Source of the DNA: Simiduia curdlanivorans
GTDB lineage: Bacteria > Pseudomonadota > Gammaproteobacteria > Pseudomonadales > Cellvibrionaceae
DNA: 64,000 bases
Direction: 5' to 3'
Assembly (NCBI RefSeq): GCF_030409605.1
Contig: NZ_JAUFQG010000004.1
Span: 310,001 to 374,000 of the forward strand
Of the stretch, positions 51,529-60,938 are shown in pieces; the first letter of the stretch is position 1, and each line of letters starts with the position of its first letter. The position numbers and the translations under genes were made by a program. The notes below the pieces were generated by a model. The model was not told the DNA's origin, made no database searches, and saw only the letters and a program-made list of their open reading frames with translations.

Positions 51529-52383
51529 TTACAACACTTTCGGCAACCACATGGCAACCGTTGCCGCGCCAACCCCGGCTAAGGTCAATAGAATGCACAG
51601 CATGACTGTAAAAGCCATGGCACAAGTAGCAACACCAGTGCCCTTTGCCTTGACCCACTGAAACAACTCCAACAAAAACAAGGGCACCAAATACTGTGCA
51701 AAAACCAGCGTATAGGGAAATGGCCCGGTAAAATCCTCGAAGTTAACACCCGCACCACCGGTTAAGACCATCCACAACATAAAGGTGATACGGAAAAACC
51801 AAACCGCGCTAACTACCATAAATAACCGCAGCGCCCAGCGCTGGTGCTCGGCCAAACGGCGCTGCATGGCGCAGTAGATCGTTAGCCCGGCAAAGCCGAT
51901 AATTAATAGGGCGTTAAGGCTGATGCCCCATTGCATCACCACGCCACCGACTGTGCCGCGCCCCCACACCAAGATCAACCCTGCGACGCTGGTGACAACA
52001 GCACCGACAATATAGACGCGGCCATTAATGCGGTGAAACTTAGGCCAATGCGAGCGCACTGCCGGCATCAACTGCAAGGAGCCGCCCACCAACACAATCA
52101 CCGCCAGCGCAATATGCGCCAGCATCGCCATATTGCCGAGCCAGTCACCCGCCACATAGGCGTTTTTATTTTCCACACTCCACCCAGCCAAACCGTTTTC
52201 GAGCAACATGCCGCCGTAATGCAGCACCACATAAGCAACGAAAATCCACTGACCTAAAAAGGCAACAGCAAACCAGGCACGCCCTGCGTTACTGAGCAAT
52301 TTCCGCTGCCACAGTGCAGGGCTTTTCGTCGCGGTGGACGCCTCGGGCATTGCGTTTTGATCCAATACAACCTCTGACAACAT
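51529..52383 (-). CDS. DUF2306 multi-span membrane protein
   Basis: About 284 residues, seven to eight spans. DUF2306 hallmarks: HIALAVIVLVGGSLQLMPAVR, KFHRINGRVYIVGAVV and LAEHQRWALRLFMVVSAVWFFRI. His/Arg-rich cytoplasmic turns suggest a cytochrome-b561-like or transport role, not established. ATG 52383 has GGAG 7 nt upstream. It lies immediately upstream of the ABC genes, with a sigma-54 promoter in front, so it heads the operon. Confidence 0.85.
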   Translation of the reverse strand: MLSEVVLDQNAMPEASTATKSPALWQRKLLSNAGRAWFAVAFLGQWIFVAYVVLHYGGMLLENGLAGWSVENKNAYVAGDWLGNMAMLAHIALAVIVLVGGSLQLMPAVRSHWPKFHRINGRVYIVGAVVTSVAGLILVWGRGTVGGVVMQWGISLNALLIIGFAGLTIYCAMQRRLAEHQRWALRLFMVVSAVWFFRITFMLWMVLTGGAGVNFEDFTGPFPYTLVFAQYLVPLFLLELFQWVKAKGTGVATCAMAFTVMLCILLTLAGVGAATVAMWLPKVL

Positions 52384-52420
52384 GGCCAATCTCCATCCTC
52401 GTGAGTCTTAAGGCACTTAT

Positions 52421-52437
52421 TGCAAGCCGCGGGCCAA
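52421..52437 (-). promoter_or_regulatory. Sigma-54 promoter of the DUF2306-ABC operon
   Basis: On the minus strand TTGGCCCGCGGCTTGCA matches the -24/-12 consensus TTGGCACG....TTGCA with one mismatch. It ends 37 nt before the DUF2306 start. The divergent gene encodes a sigma-54 activator. Confidence 0.75.
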
Positions 52438-52497
52438 TCCATAAGCTATTGTTTTTTAAAGGTAAATTTACGTCAGCTTAGATGCATCGCGCAATTG

Positions 52498-52513
52498 TGT
52501 TCGAAAACGAACA
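52498..52513. promoter_or_regulatory. Palindrome, probable activator-binding site
   Basis: TGTTCGAAAACGAACA is a perfect inverted repeat about 95 nt upstream of the sigma-54 start, the usual enhancer position for an NtrC-family activator. It is also 65 nt upstream of the activator gene itself. Confidence 0.6.
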
Positions 52514-52577
52514 GCCAAAGCTGTGTTATGCCAAGGGAACTTGTACGATACCGGACACCTAGGGAGGATTTAGCGCC

Positions 52578-53978
52578 GTGAATAACACCAGCATATTGGT
52601 CGTCGACGACGATCAAGACATTCTCACCGCGGCTAGGCTGCTGCTTAAACGCCAGGTGGGCAAGGTCATCACCACCGACCGCCCCGCGCAAATTCCGGAC
52701 TTGCTCGCCACCCATCAATTCGATGCAATTTTATTGGATATGAATTTTTCACCCGGTGAAAGCAGTGGCAAACAAGGGTTTATCTGGCTCAAAAAAATTC
52801 TAGCCCTAGACCCCAATGCGGTGGTGATCATGATTACCGCTCACGGCGACATCAACACCGCCGTGCAAGCCGTTAAAGACGGCGCGACGGATTTTATTGC
52901 CAAGCCCTGGCAGAACGAAAAAGTGATTGCCACTCTGTCTGCAGCCGTGCGCCTGCATCAAAGTTTGAGTGAGGCGAGTCAATACAAACAAAGTCATCGC
53001 GCACTAGTGCAGGCCCAGCAAACCCATGACCAAATGCTCGGCCAATCAGCGGGCATGACTCGACTAAGATCGTTGATTAATCGAGTTGCACCAACCGATG
53101 CCAATGTCTTAATTTTAGGCGAGAACGGCACCGGCAAAGAGCTGGTTGCGCGCGCTTTGCATCAACAAAGCCTACGCGCCCAGCAAATATTTATGGCCGT
53201 AGATTTAGGTGCTGTAGCCGAAAACTTATTTGAGTCTGAACTATTCGGGCACAAGAAAGGTGCTTTTACCGGCGCTCATACAGACCGCATTGGCCGCCTC
53301 GTTGCTGCGCAGGGCGGTACCTTGTTTTTAGACGAGATTGGCAATCTGCCCTTACCCTTGCAGGCCAAGCTATTAACGGTTCTGGAAAAGCGCGAGGTGA
53401 CCCCAGTCGGTGGTAACACGCCTATCGCCATTGATGTTCGGGTTATTTCAGCCACCAACCTCAGCCACAGCGACTTGGCCAACGAGACAAAGTTTCGACA
53501 GGATCTGTTTTTTCGACTCAACACCGTTGAGATTACCGTGCCGCCGCTGCGCCAGCGCGCAGACGACATTCCCTTACTGGCTGAACACTATGCGCAACTT
53601 TATGCACGTAAATATCGTAAGCATAATCGCAATCTCTCGGATCAAGCAAAGGCGCTAGCCCAGCGACAAGCATGGCCTGGCAATGTACGCGCCTTGCGCC
53701 ACGCCATTGAGCGCGCAGTCATTTTAGCGGAAGGGCAATTCCTCGAGGCGGCTGATTTACAACTCGCTGAAGCAAGCCACCCGCAGGCTAACGCGATACC
53801 CGACGCGCCAGAGACAATGGCGCTACCAATGGACGAAGATTTAGATCTCGAACGCATGGAGCAAAAGCTGGTGCAGAAGGCGCTGAGTAAGCATCACTAC
53901 AATATTAGTCAGGCAGCGAAGGCGCTAGGGTTAACCCGTGCCGCCCTCTATCGAAGGATGGAAAAATATGGCCTCTAA
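52578..53978 (+). CDS. NtrC-family sigma-54 response regulator
   Basis: 466 residues. Receiver domain 1-120 (acidic VVDDDQD, phospho-Asp 54 in ILLDMNF), AAA+ domain about 145-380 with Walker A GENGTGKE, GAFTGA loop for sigma-54 contact, FLDEIGNL, and a Fis-type HTH at the end (NISQAAKALGLTRAALYRRM). Start is GTG 52578. It activates sigma-54 promoters when phosphorylated; the divergent DUF2306-ABC operon has such a promoter. The kinase gene overlaps its end. Confidence 0.95.
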   Translation: MNNTSILVVDDDQDILTAARLLLKRQVGKVITTDRPAQIPDLLATHQFDAILLDMNFSPGESSGKQGFIWLKKILALDPNAVVIMITAHGDINTAVQAVKDGATDFIAKPWQNEKVIATLSAAVRLHQSLSEASQYKQSHRALVQAQQTHDQMLGQSAGMTRLRSLINRVAPTDANVLILGENGTGKELVARALHQQSLRAQQIFMAVDLGAVAENLFESELFGHKKGAFTGAHTDRIGRLVAAQGGTLFLDEIGNLPLPLQAKLLTVLEKREVTPVGGNTPIAIDVRVISATNLSHSDLANETKFRQDLFFRLNTVEITVPPLRQRADDIPLLAEHYAQLYARKYRKHNRNLSDQAKALAQRQAWPGNVRALRHAIERAVILAEGQFLEAADLQLAEASHPQANAIPDAPETMALPMDEDLDLERMEQKLVQKALSKHHYNISQAAKALGLTRAALYRRMEKYGL

Positions 53979-55338
53979 CGAACAGAGCGCTACCTTTTTA
54001 CCTCTTAACGTCAAGCTAAGAGTAACGCTACTCGCACTCACGCTGTGGCTAGCGCTGTGGCTTTGGCAATTGCCGGGTTATTGGGGCGCAACCTTATTCG
54101 CCTTAGCGTTAAGCCTTTGGCAAATTTGGCGACTCGAGCAATCTATCAATCAAGAGCGCCAACGCTTTCAACAATTTCTCGTGGCACTCAAGCAAGGCAA
54201 CAGCAACAATTTTATTTCCCAAGATAGCACCCTATCCGACGAGCTGCTCGAAGCCTATCAACAGGTGAGCCAAGCGCTGAACGCACAAAAAACCGATCAA
54301 GCCACACAACTTCGCTATTATCAAACCTTAGTAGAAACCAGCCCTGTGCCTCTCTTTTCCCTAGCTGAGGACAACCACCTCCGCTTGCACAACCACGCCG
54401 CGCGACAACTATTGCCCAACCTAACGCGCAGCCAAGAACTAAAACAATTCGGCCTCCCGTTCGCCACAAGTATCACCGCGTTGCAGCCCGGTCAACGCCA
54501 GCTGCTGCTGTTTGATGATGGCACGGAACAGCGACAACTGATGGCCCAAATGACATGCCTAAATATCGGCCAAGAATCGGAAAAGCTCTTCAGCTTGCTC
54601 GACATTCAGCGCGAACTGGAAGCGGCACAGTTACAGGCTTGGCAAGATCTCGTGCGCGTGCTCACCCACGAAATGATGAACAGCATTACCCCCATCGCCT
54701 CGCTAGCAAAAAGCGCACACGACTTAGTGCAACACATGCAGGCGACTACGCCCACACCCAACGAAGATTTACACGACTTGCAGGATGCCACCAATACGGT
54801 CGCCCGGCGCGCCGACGGCTTAATGGAGTTTGTCCAGCGCTACCGAAGCCTCACCCTTTTGCCGGAACCTAAAATTCAAACATTTAGCGTGCTGAATTTA
54901 TTTCAGCGCTGCCTATCGATTATTCAACCAACGCTCAATGTAAAAAACACAACCTGCACCATACAGTGCCAACCAGAAAATTTAACGCTAGCAGCAGATC
55001 CACACTTACTCGAACAAGTCATTATCAATTTGCTACGCAATGCCCAGCAAGCGCTAGACCAAAACAACACCCAATCCGGCGCCATTCGCATGCAGGCGAG
55101 CATCAATAACAAGCGCGAGATTGCGCTAACCATTTGCGATAACGGCCCGGGGTTTGAAAGCACAAGATTGAGCGATATCTTCCTGCCTTTTTACACGACT
55201 AAACCACAAGGTGCAGGAATTGGCCTAGCCTTAGCACGACAAATCATGACCGTGCATGGCGGCAGTATTACGGCGAACAACGCCGCCGAAGGCGGCGCGA
55301 GGTTCACACTCATCTTTAATCGCCAAACATGCGCCTAA
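53968..55338 (+). CDS. Sensor histidine kinase partner
   Basis: About 456 residues. Two spans near the N-terminus (VTLLALTLWLALWLWQLPGYWGATLFALALSLW) with only a short loop between, then a PAS-like region, the H-box RVLTHEMMNSITP (His about 234), N-box NLLRNAQQAL, and G-boxes DNGPGF and GAGIGLALARQI. The small periplasmic loop suggests that it senses the membrane or the ABC complex itself. Start ATG 53968 has AAGGA upstream and overlaps the regulator gene by 11 nt. Confidence 0.93.
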   Translation: MASNEQSATFLPLNVKLRVTLLALTLWLALWLWQLPGYWGATLFALALSLWQIWRLEQSINQERQRFQQFLVALKQGNSNNFISQDSTLSDELLEAYQQVSQALNAQKTDQATQLRYYQTLVETSPVPLFSLAEDNHLRLHNHAARQLLPNLTRSQELKQFGLPFATSITALQPGQRQLLLFDDGTEQRQLMAQMTCLNIGQESEKLFSLLDIQRELEAAQLQAWQDLVRVLTHEMMNSITPIASLAKSAHDLVQHMQATTPTPNEDLHDLQDATNTVARRADGLMEFVQRYRSLTLLPEPKIQTFSVLNLFQRCLSIIQPTLNVKNTTCTIQCQPENLTLAADPHLLEQVIINLLRNAQQALDQNNTQSGAIRMQASINNKREIALTICDNGPGFESTRLSDIFLPFYTTKPQGAGIGLALARQIMTVHGGSITANNAAEGGARFTLIFNRQTCA

Positions 55339-55860
55339 CGATTAACGACACTCATTTTATGACACACCGGCAGATTCAGGATATAACAAGTCAGTTTGAT
55401 GCCGAAGACAGGTCAGCGGGCAATCAATTTAGCAGTCAATGCATTAGCCACCAGAATGATATTTCTATACTTTCCATTGGAAAAACAAAATTGATACCAA
55501 AAGATAACCAAAGGCGGTAAAACTGTACTCAGTTATAGCCACGCGCAGGTATAAGATCTGTCTAATTGTCAATATCTGGTAAGGTAATTTTTAGAGACCA
55601 AATAGCGCAACAACAGAAAGGTACTGTAAACTTCGCCCGGCCAACTTAACACTGCACTCCCTCATGCTATATCGTAACCGAGAACTTAATTCGGTCGGAG
55701 CTGGTAAATCAGACGAACCCCCCTTAAATCAAAAGTTAACACCTATTTCGATAACCTGTGCCGACACTAGGCTGAGCATAAACAACGGAAGGATAGAGTT
55801 CACTGTGAACAGCAACAAAGTGACGAGCGCTACAACAACGACAGACAGGGGCTCGTAAAA
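55339..55860. other. Intergenic stretch, no gene supported
   Basis: 522 bp. A 64-codon frame at 55664-55858 runs up to the next start, but has no ribosome-binding site and no family features. This region should carry the promoter of the hydrolase-regulator gene. Confidence 0.45.
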
Positions 55861-57450
55861 ATGAGCATCACCCTAAAAACCCTGGGCGAGTTTCAACTGC
55901 AGAGAGACAACAAAGAAATAGTGCTGCCAAAATCGAAGCGCGCTAGAGCCCTACTCGCATTTCTCGCCATTACTGCCAGACCTCACAGACGCGACCGATT
56001 GTGCGAGGTTTTTTGGGACATCCCTAATGATCCTAGAGGCGCCTTGCGTTGGTCATTGAGTAAAATTCGCCCTCTGATAAATGACGTTGCAACAGAAAGA
56101 TTGATCGCCGATAGAGAGCGTGTAGCCCTACTAACCTCAGACATTGAAATTGACATACATAGAATAAATGAGGCTATTGAAAATAAAGATTTATCCGCTG
56201 ACGAGCTCGAGAAAATTCTTAATCTATTAGAAGAGCCATTTCTAATTGGCATAGACCTTCCAGACCAAAGCATTTTTCAACGCTGGCTCGAGTCAGAGCG
56301 CCATGAAATTAACAAGATGTATTGCAGAGTTATCGCCAAGCTATCGCTACATGCGAGCCTTACGCAAATAGAGAAATTGAAATGGCAAAAGATTTGGCTA
56401 GACAAGGACCCCTATAACACGAAGGCCGCTAGGGTATTATTAAATCAATTAAAGTCATTGAATGAACTATCTGCCTTCGAAAAGACCTCTGAAGAGTTAG
56501 CAACCAGGTTCAGGAATGCAGGAATCTGCTGGCCAATTAAGAACAGCCAAAGCATAGAAAACACCACGGACGAAGAAAGTCAAAAACCATCCACGCATGA
56601 AATCCTAAGCCGTCAGAAAATTAAATTTTGCTCAACCCAAGACGGCGTTCGTATAGCCTATGCCTCAGTTGGAGAGGGTTATCCCATTGTAAAAGCGGCA
56701 AACTGGCTTAGCCATTTAGAACACGACTGGGACGCGCCTATTTGGAGTCCGCTTTTTCGCGATCTAGCAACTGACCACCATTTTCTACGTTATGACGAAC
56801 GCGGCAATGGATTATCTGACTGGGATGTAAAAGACATTTCATTCAACGCCTTTGTAGAAGACCTCGAAACGGTCGTCGCCACCAGCAAACTCGAAAAATT
56901 TGCCCTATTGGGAATATCGCAAGGCGCCTCAGTATCCATTGAATACGCCATCAAACACCCTGAGAAAGTAAGCCATCTCATTCTTTTTGGTGGCTATGCA
57001 GCTGGCTGGCGCATTGATTCCAGTGAAGAACAGATGCGAGAAAGAGAAGCCATTTTAACTCTGACGGAAGTTGGCTGGGGGCAAAGTAACCCAGCCTATC
57101 GGCAAATTTTCTCATCAACCTTTCTGCCAAACGCCAAGAAGTCAGAGCTGGACTGGTTTAATGAATTCCAGCGCTTAACGACATCGCCTGAAAACGCAGT
57201 TCGATTTTTATCGGCATTTGGCGACATTGATGTACGTGAACAATTAGCAAAAATTTCGGTGCCAACACTGGTAATTCACTCCCTTGGCGATCAACGCATT
57301 CCTGTTAGCGTTGGCCGAGATATTGCCTCTCGCATTCCAAATGCCGAGTTCGTAGGGCTTGAGAGCGAGGGGCACCTACTGCTTGGTAGAGAGCCCGCTG
57401 CAAAGATATTTGTCGACACAATTAGAGAGTTTATAGCGAAGAATAGCTAG
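55861..57450 (+). CDS. SARP-like regulator fused to alpha/beta hydrolase
   Basis: 529 residues. N-terminal winged-helix region (LGEFQLQRDNKEIVLPKSKRARALLAFLA, then DRLCEVFWDIPNDPRGALRWSLSKIRPL) and a BTAD-like helical domain to about 230, as in SARP activators. From about 255 to the end there is an alpha/beta hydrolase: FCSTQDGVRIAYASVGEG, nucleophile elbow GISQGAS (Ser 353), Asp 477 in LGDQRIP and His 505 in EGHLLL. All three catalytic residues are present, so the enzyme half is probably active or binds a ligand in its pocket. It may sense an ester or lactone and act on transcription. The ribosome-binding site is poor. The stop lies in the CTAGGGAACCTCT motif. Confidence 0.85.
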   Translation: MSITLKTLGEFQLQRDNKEIVLPKSKRARALLAFLAITARPHRRDRLCEVFWDIPNDPRGALRWSLSKIRPLINDVATERLIADRERVALLTSDIEIDIHRINEAIENKDLSADELEKILNLLEEPFLIGIDLPDQSIFQRWLESERHEINKMYCRVIAKLSLHASLTQIEKLKWQKIWLDKDPYNTKAARVLLNQLKSLNELSAFEKTSEELATRFRNAGICWPIKNSQSIENTTDEESQKPSTHEILSRQKIKFCSTQDGVRIAYASVGEGYPIVKAANWLSHLEHDWDAPIWSPLFRDLATDHHFLRYDERGNGLSDWDVKDISFNAFVEDLETVVATSKLEKFALLGISQGASVSIEYAIKHPEKVSHLILFGGYAAGWRIDSSEEQMREREAILTLTEVGWGQSNPAYRQIFSSTFLPNAKKSELDWFNEFQRLTTSPENAVRFLSAFGDIDVREQLAKISVPTLVIHSLGDQRIPVSVGRDIASRIPNAEFVGLESEGHLLLGREPAAKIFVDTIREFIAKNS

Positions 57451-57470
57451 GGAACCTCTGAATAACATAG
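57447..57470. repeat. Stop-codon motif CTAGGGAACCTCT, copy 2
   Basis: CTAGGGAACCTCTGAATAAC at the end of the hydrolase-regulator gene, matching the LysR gene end at 37554-37575 except for one base inserted. Confidence 0.6.
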
Positions 57471-57554
57471 GAGCTGAACTACAACTGGCTGCCACTCAAT
57501 GCTTATCAGAGCAACAGCCAGCTAAGAACTCAACACCGTAATTTCATGTAGATA

Positions 57555-60500
57555 TTAGGGTGCAGGTGTCACTTGTCCACCATCAGTGATCACCCAGCCG
57601 AAGTCGTTAACGAGCTTATCCTTAGCCGCTTGTGATTCCGGTGAAAGAGTAGTGCTGCCCGCACTAAATTTAACACCAGCAACAAGTGACTCTAACTGGC
57701 TCCAAGCCGTTAGTATTGCGTCGTAGTTTGGTGTAGAAAGCGCTCCAGCAGCAAACATGTCCTCCATGTTGCGGACCTTTGATACATTCCATTGGCTGAT
57801 ATCTTGATCAAATGTATCGGTCTGTCTAAACATTCTGGACATATTGGTAGCGTTTGATACATCCCAACCCCCGATATTCGCGTTGAACGCATTTGCATCG
57901 AAGAACATATCGCTCATATCCAATACTTTGGATACATTCCAATTGCCAATATCTTGATTGAATACCCTATTTTCTCTGAACATCTTTTGCATATTGATCA
58001 CATTTGAAACGTTCCACGCGCCAATATCCTGATTAAACAGAGCGGTATTTTCAAACATACTTGTCATAAATTGGACGCCCGATACATCCCAAGCACCTAT
58101 GTCTTGATTAAACCCATCAGCATTTTCAAACATGGAACTCATGCTTCTGACTTTTGATACGTTCCAACTGCCAATGTCCTGGTTAAATTTTGACGCATTC
58201 CTGAACATTGAATTCATGCTAGTGACGCTCGATACATCCCAGTTACTGATATCTTGATTAAATGAGCCGTTGGAAAAAGCTGCCGCCATATTTTCTACAT
58301 TCGACACATTCCAATTGCTGACATCTACATCAAATTTGTCCGCACCGTTAAATATCGAAGAAATATCCGTCACCGTTGAAACATCCCAGTTGTTCATCTC
58401 ACCCGACAAGTTGTCGGCGTTAGTGAACATAGACGCCATACTCTTTACAAATGTGAGATCTGGGCTTTCAAGATCATTGATAACGAGATTGACGCAGTTG
58501 AAAAACGCCTGTTTCATAGACAACCAAGAGCGCTGACCCCACTGCTCTACAGCGAGCAGTTTTGGCGAATCAGTAAGACTGGCATCGAAAGTGTTGATAA
58601 AAAATGGCTGTGGAAATTTGCCGGTAATTGAAACCACGTATTCTCCGGCGACAGCATAGGTATGGGTAATATCGGCGGTGATATTGTTATCAACATTCCC
58701 ATCCCCCCAGTCCACGCTAAAGTCATAATCAAAATCTGGCGAAACTTTGATGGTAATTTGATCATTCGCGCTGGCACCAGGGTTATCGGTTTTCCAGCGA
58801 GTAATAAAAGGGGTTTCTTGCAAAATGGTGATGTCGATAGTTGAGCTGGTGCTGCCTATCTTGTTGGTGGTGGTAATGTTGGCTTGTGTAGACGCTTGCG
58901 CAACCACTGGGGTGCCTACAATCTCACAGCTACTGCCATCGCTTGTCACCTGAACGCTCAAGCCTGCCGGTAAGTCGCTGGATGTGCATTGATCAGCGTT
59001 ACCACCATTGTTATTTATCGGAAATATCACTTCATTTTTGGTGTAGGCAGTCATTGATACTGCTTCAAGCTCGGCTAGTACGAGCAGCCCGCCATCCTCG
59101 ATAGTCCAACCAAATGCATCGGTTAGTAGGTTGCGGGCATCTTGTGCTTCTGCGCTGAACTGTGCGGAACCAGCCCCGAAATTAACATTTGGCTGAACGC
59201 CCTGCGCTGCCCATCCGATAAGCAATGAGTTGTAGTTCTCAAGGGATAGCACATTGCCTTCGAGCATTTCCGACATGTTCGTTACGCTTGAAATATCCCA
59301 GCCACCGATATTTTGGTCAAAGCTAGTAGCATTTCTGAACATAGATTCCATATTCAAAGCGCTGGATACATTCCAAATTTCGATATTCTGATTAAAGTCA
59401 TCGGTGAAGGCGAACATGCTAGAAAAGTCTGTGACACGCGATACATCCCATTGGTTGATTTCAGCGTTGAATCTTTTTGCGTCTGAGAACATGCCCTGCA
59501 TGTTTTCCACATTCGATACGTTCCAGGCACTGATGTCAGCATTGAAGCTGCTAGCTCCCGCGAACATACGGCGCATGTTTGTCACATTCGATACGTTCCA
59601 AGCGCTGATGTCTGCATTGAAGCTCCTCGCACCGAGGAACATACCGCTCATGTTTGTCACATTCGATACGTTCCAGGCGCTGAGGTCGCCGTTAAAGCCA
59701 TTTACCCAAAGGAACATGTCACTCATATCACTGACGTGGGATACATCCCAGTCGCTAATGTCACTGTTGAAATCGCTTGCGCCAAAGAACATCATTCTCA
59801 TGCTCTCAACACGAGAAAAATCGGGTAGCTGAGTGTCGTTGATCACCAAATTTTCACAAAATAGGAATGCTTGTTCCATCGAAAGCCATGGGCGGTTGCC
59901 CCACTGCTCCACAGAGAGAAGCTTACTCGAGTCGGATAAAAGAACCTCCTCCTCTCCATCAAACGTAAAAAAGGGTTGTGGAAAATTTCCGGTGATAGCG
60001 ACAGTGTATTCACCTGGCGTGGCGTAAGTGTGGGTAATATCGCCGGTTACATTCTCATCAGTGTTGCCGTCGCCCCAGTCAACGGTATAGTTGTAGCTGA
60101 ACGCTGGTGACGTAGACAGGGTGATTTGATTATCTTCACTTACCCCAAAAGGATTATCGGTCTTCCACTTGGTGATAAAGGCGGTGGCCTCATCTATTTG
60201 TATAGTGCCCGACGCTGTCGAAGTACCACTGGCATTTGTCGCGGTAACGCTAAAATTTGTGGCAGCTTGTGCGAGGCTTGCTATACCGCTGAGTTCGCAG
60301 GTGCTGGCGTTTGCAGATAGGGCCACAGTAATATCCTGGGGCAAACCTTCCGCACTACACGCCGTAAGCTCACCGCCACCGGTATTTGTAAACGAGATAG
60401 AATCAACAAGCGCATTAGCGACAAAAACTTGCGTAGCCAAATCAGCAAGCGCTGGCGCAGCCAACGCAGGCGGGGGAGTTACGGCAGGCCCATCGCCACC

Positions 60501-60590
60501 ATTACCTCCGCCTCCACCGCCTCCACAGGCAGCGACAACCATAACTAAGAACAAAATTCCTATATGCCTAAATGACCTTACGTATTTCAT
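57555..60590 (-). CDS. BspA-like (DUF285) surface lipoprotein with PKD domains
   Basis: 1011 residues, lipobox MVVAACGGGGG. Two copies of one large module: an Ig/cadherin-like piece, a PKD-like domain (VDWGDGNTDENVTGDITHTY and VDWGDGNVDNNITADITHTY), and a run of DUF285 repeats of about 33 residues with W(D/N)VS.V..M..MF...FN.DI. I count about seven repeats in the first and nine in the second. DUF285 repeats form leucine-rich-repeat-like solenoids found in surface proteins that bind other cells or matrix. The start ATG 60590 has CAGGAG upstream. It probably mediates attachment. The near-identity of repeats makes assembly errors and length variation possible. Confidence 0.92.
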   Translation of the reverse strand: MKYVRSFRHIGILFLVMVVAACGGGGGGGNGGDGPAVTPPPALAAPALADLATQVFVANALVDSISFTNTGGGELTACSAEGLPQDITVALSANASTCELSGIASLAQAATNFSVTATNASGTSTASGTIQIDEATAFITKWKTDNPFGVSEDNQITLSTSPAFSYNYTVDWGDGNTDENVTGDITHTYATPGEYTVAITGNFPQPFFTFDGEEEVLLSDSSKLLSVEQWGNRPWLSMEQAFLFCENLVINDTQLPDFSRVESMRMMFFGASDFNSDISDWDVSHVSDMSDMFLWVNGFNGDLSAWNVSNVTNMSGMFLGARSFNADISAWNVSNVTNMRRMFAGASSFNADISAWNVSNVENMQGMFSDAKRFNAEINQWDVSRVTDFSSMFAFTDDFNQNIEIWNVSSALNMESMFRNATSFDQNIGGWDISSVTNMSEMLEGNVLSLENYNSLLIGWAAQGVQPNVNFGAGSAQFSAEAQDARNLLTDAFGWTIEDGGLLVLAELEAVSMTAYTKNEVIFPINNNGGNADQCTSSDLPAGLSVQVTSDGSSCEIVGTPVVAQASTQANITTTNKIGSTSSTIDITILQETPFITRWKTDNPGASANDQITIKVSPDFDYDFSVDWGDGNVDNNITADITHTYAVAGEYVVSITGKFPQPFFINTFDASLTDSPKLLAVEQWGQRSWLSMKQAFFNCVNLVINDLESPDLTFVKSMASMFTNADNLSGEMNNWDVSTVTDISSIFNGADKFDVDVSNWNVSNVENMAAAFSNGSFNQDISNWDVSSVTSMNSMFRNASKFNQDIGSWNVSKVRSMSSMFENADGFNQDIGAWDVSGVQFMTSMFENTALFNQDIGAWNVSNVINMQKMFRENRVFNQDIGNWNVSKVLDMSDMFFDANAFNANIGGWDVSNATNMSRMFRQTDTFDQDISQWNVSKVRNMEDMFAAGALSTPNYDAILTAWSQLESLVAGVKFSAGSTTLSPESQAAKDKLVNDFGWVITDGGQVTPAP

Positions 60591-60779
60591 AGATACTCCT
60601 GTAACAGTTTTCTGTGTTTAACTTTTTAAATTGCTAAATTTATTTAAATTTTTTATTGGCTCATGAATTTTGGTGATCTATCTATCAAAATTAGCTGCAA
60701 GGTCTTTCGAAAAATATACCTTCACCCTATACCTAAGCTTTGTAATTACTGTGATGTTTTAACTGCAAGACATCAATTT

Positions 60780-60938
60780 TTAACGGGTAGTAGTGTTAGA
60801 CATAGACAAGCCTGCACAAATACCCCAACGAGTCTTTGAATCAAAAACCGTAACGCGCATCACGGCCATTGACGACTGTTTAAAGTTCCACGGGTGATAC
60901 CCGCCATAGCCTTCTACCAGAGATTTAAAACTCGACAT
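60780..60938 (-). CDS. Possible 52-residue protein
   Basis: Start ATG 60938 with CAGGA 7-8 nt upstream. The product begins MSSFKSLVEGYGGYHPWNFK and ends MSNTTTR, with one Cys and no signal peptide. I do not recognise it. The ribosome-binding site is the only coding evidence; chance is a real alternative. Confidence 0.3.
   Translation of the reverse strand: MSSFKSLVEGYGGYHPWNFKQSSMAVMRVTVFDSKTRWGICAGLSMSNTTTR

Noticed and set aside
55664..55858. 64-codon frame just upstream of the SARP-hydrolase gene
   Set aside because: No ribosome-binding site, no recognisable domain, ends 2 nt before the next start by chance.
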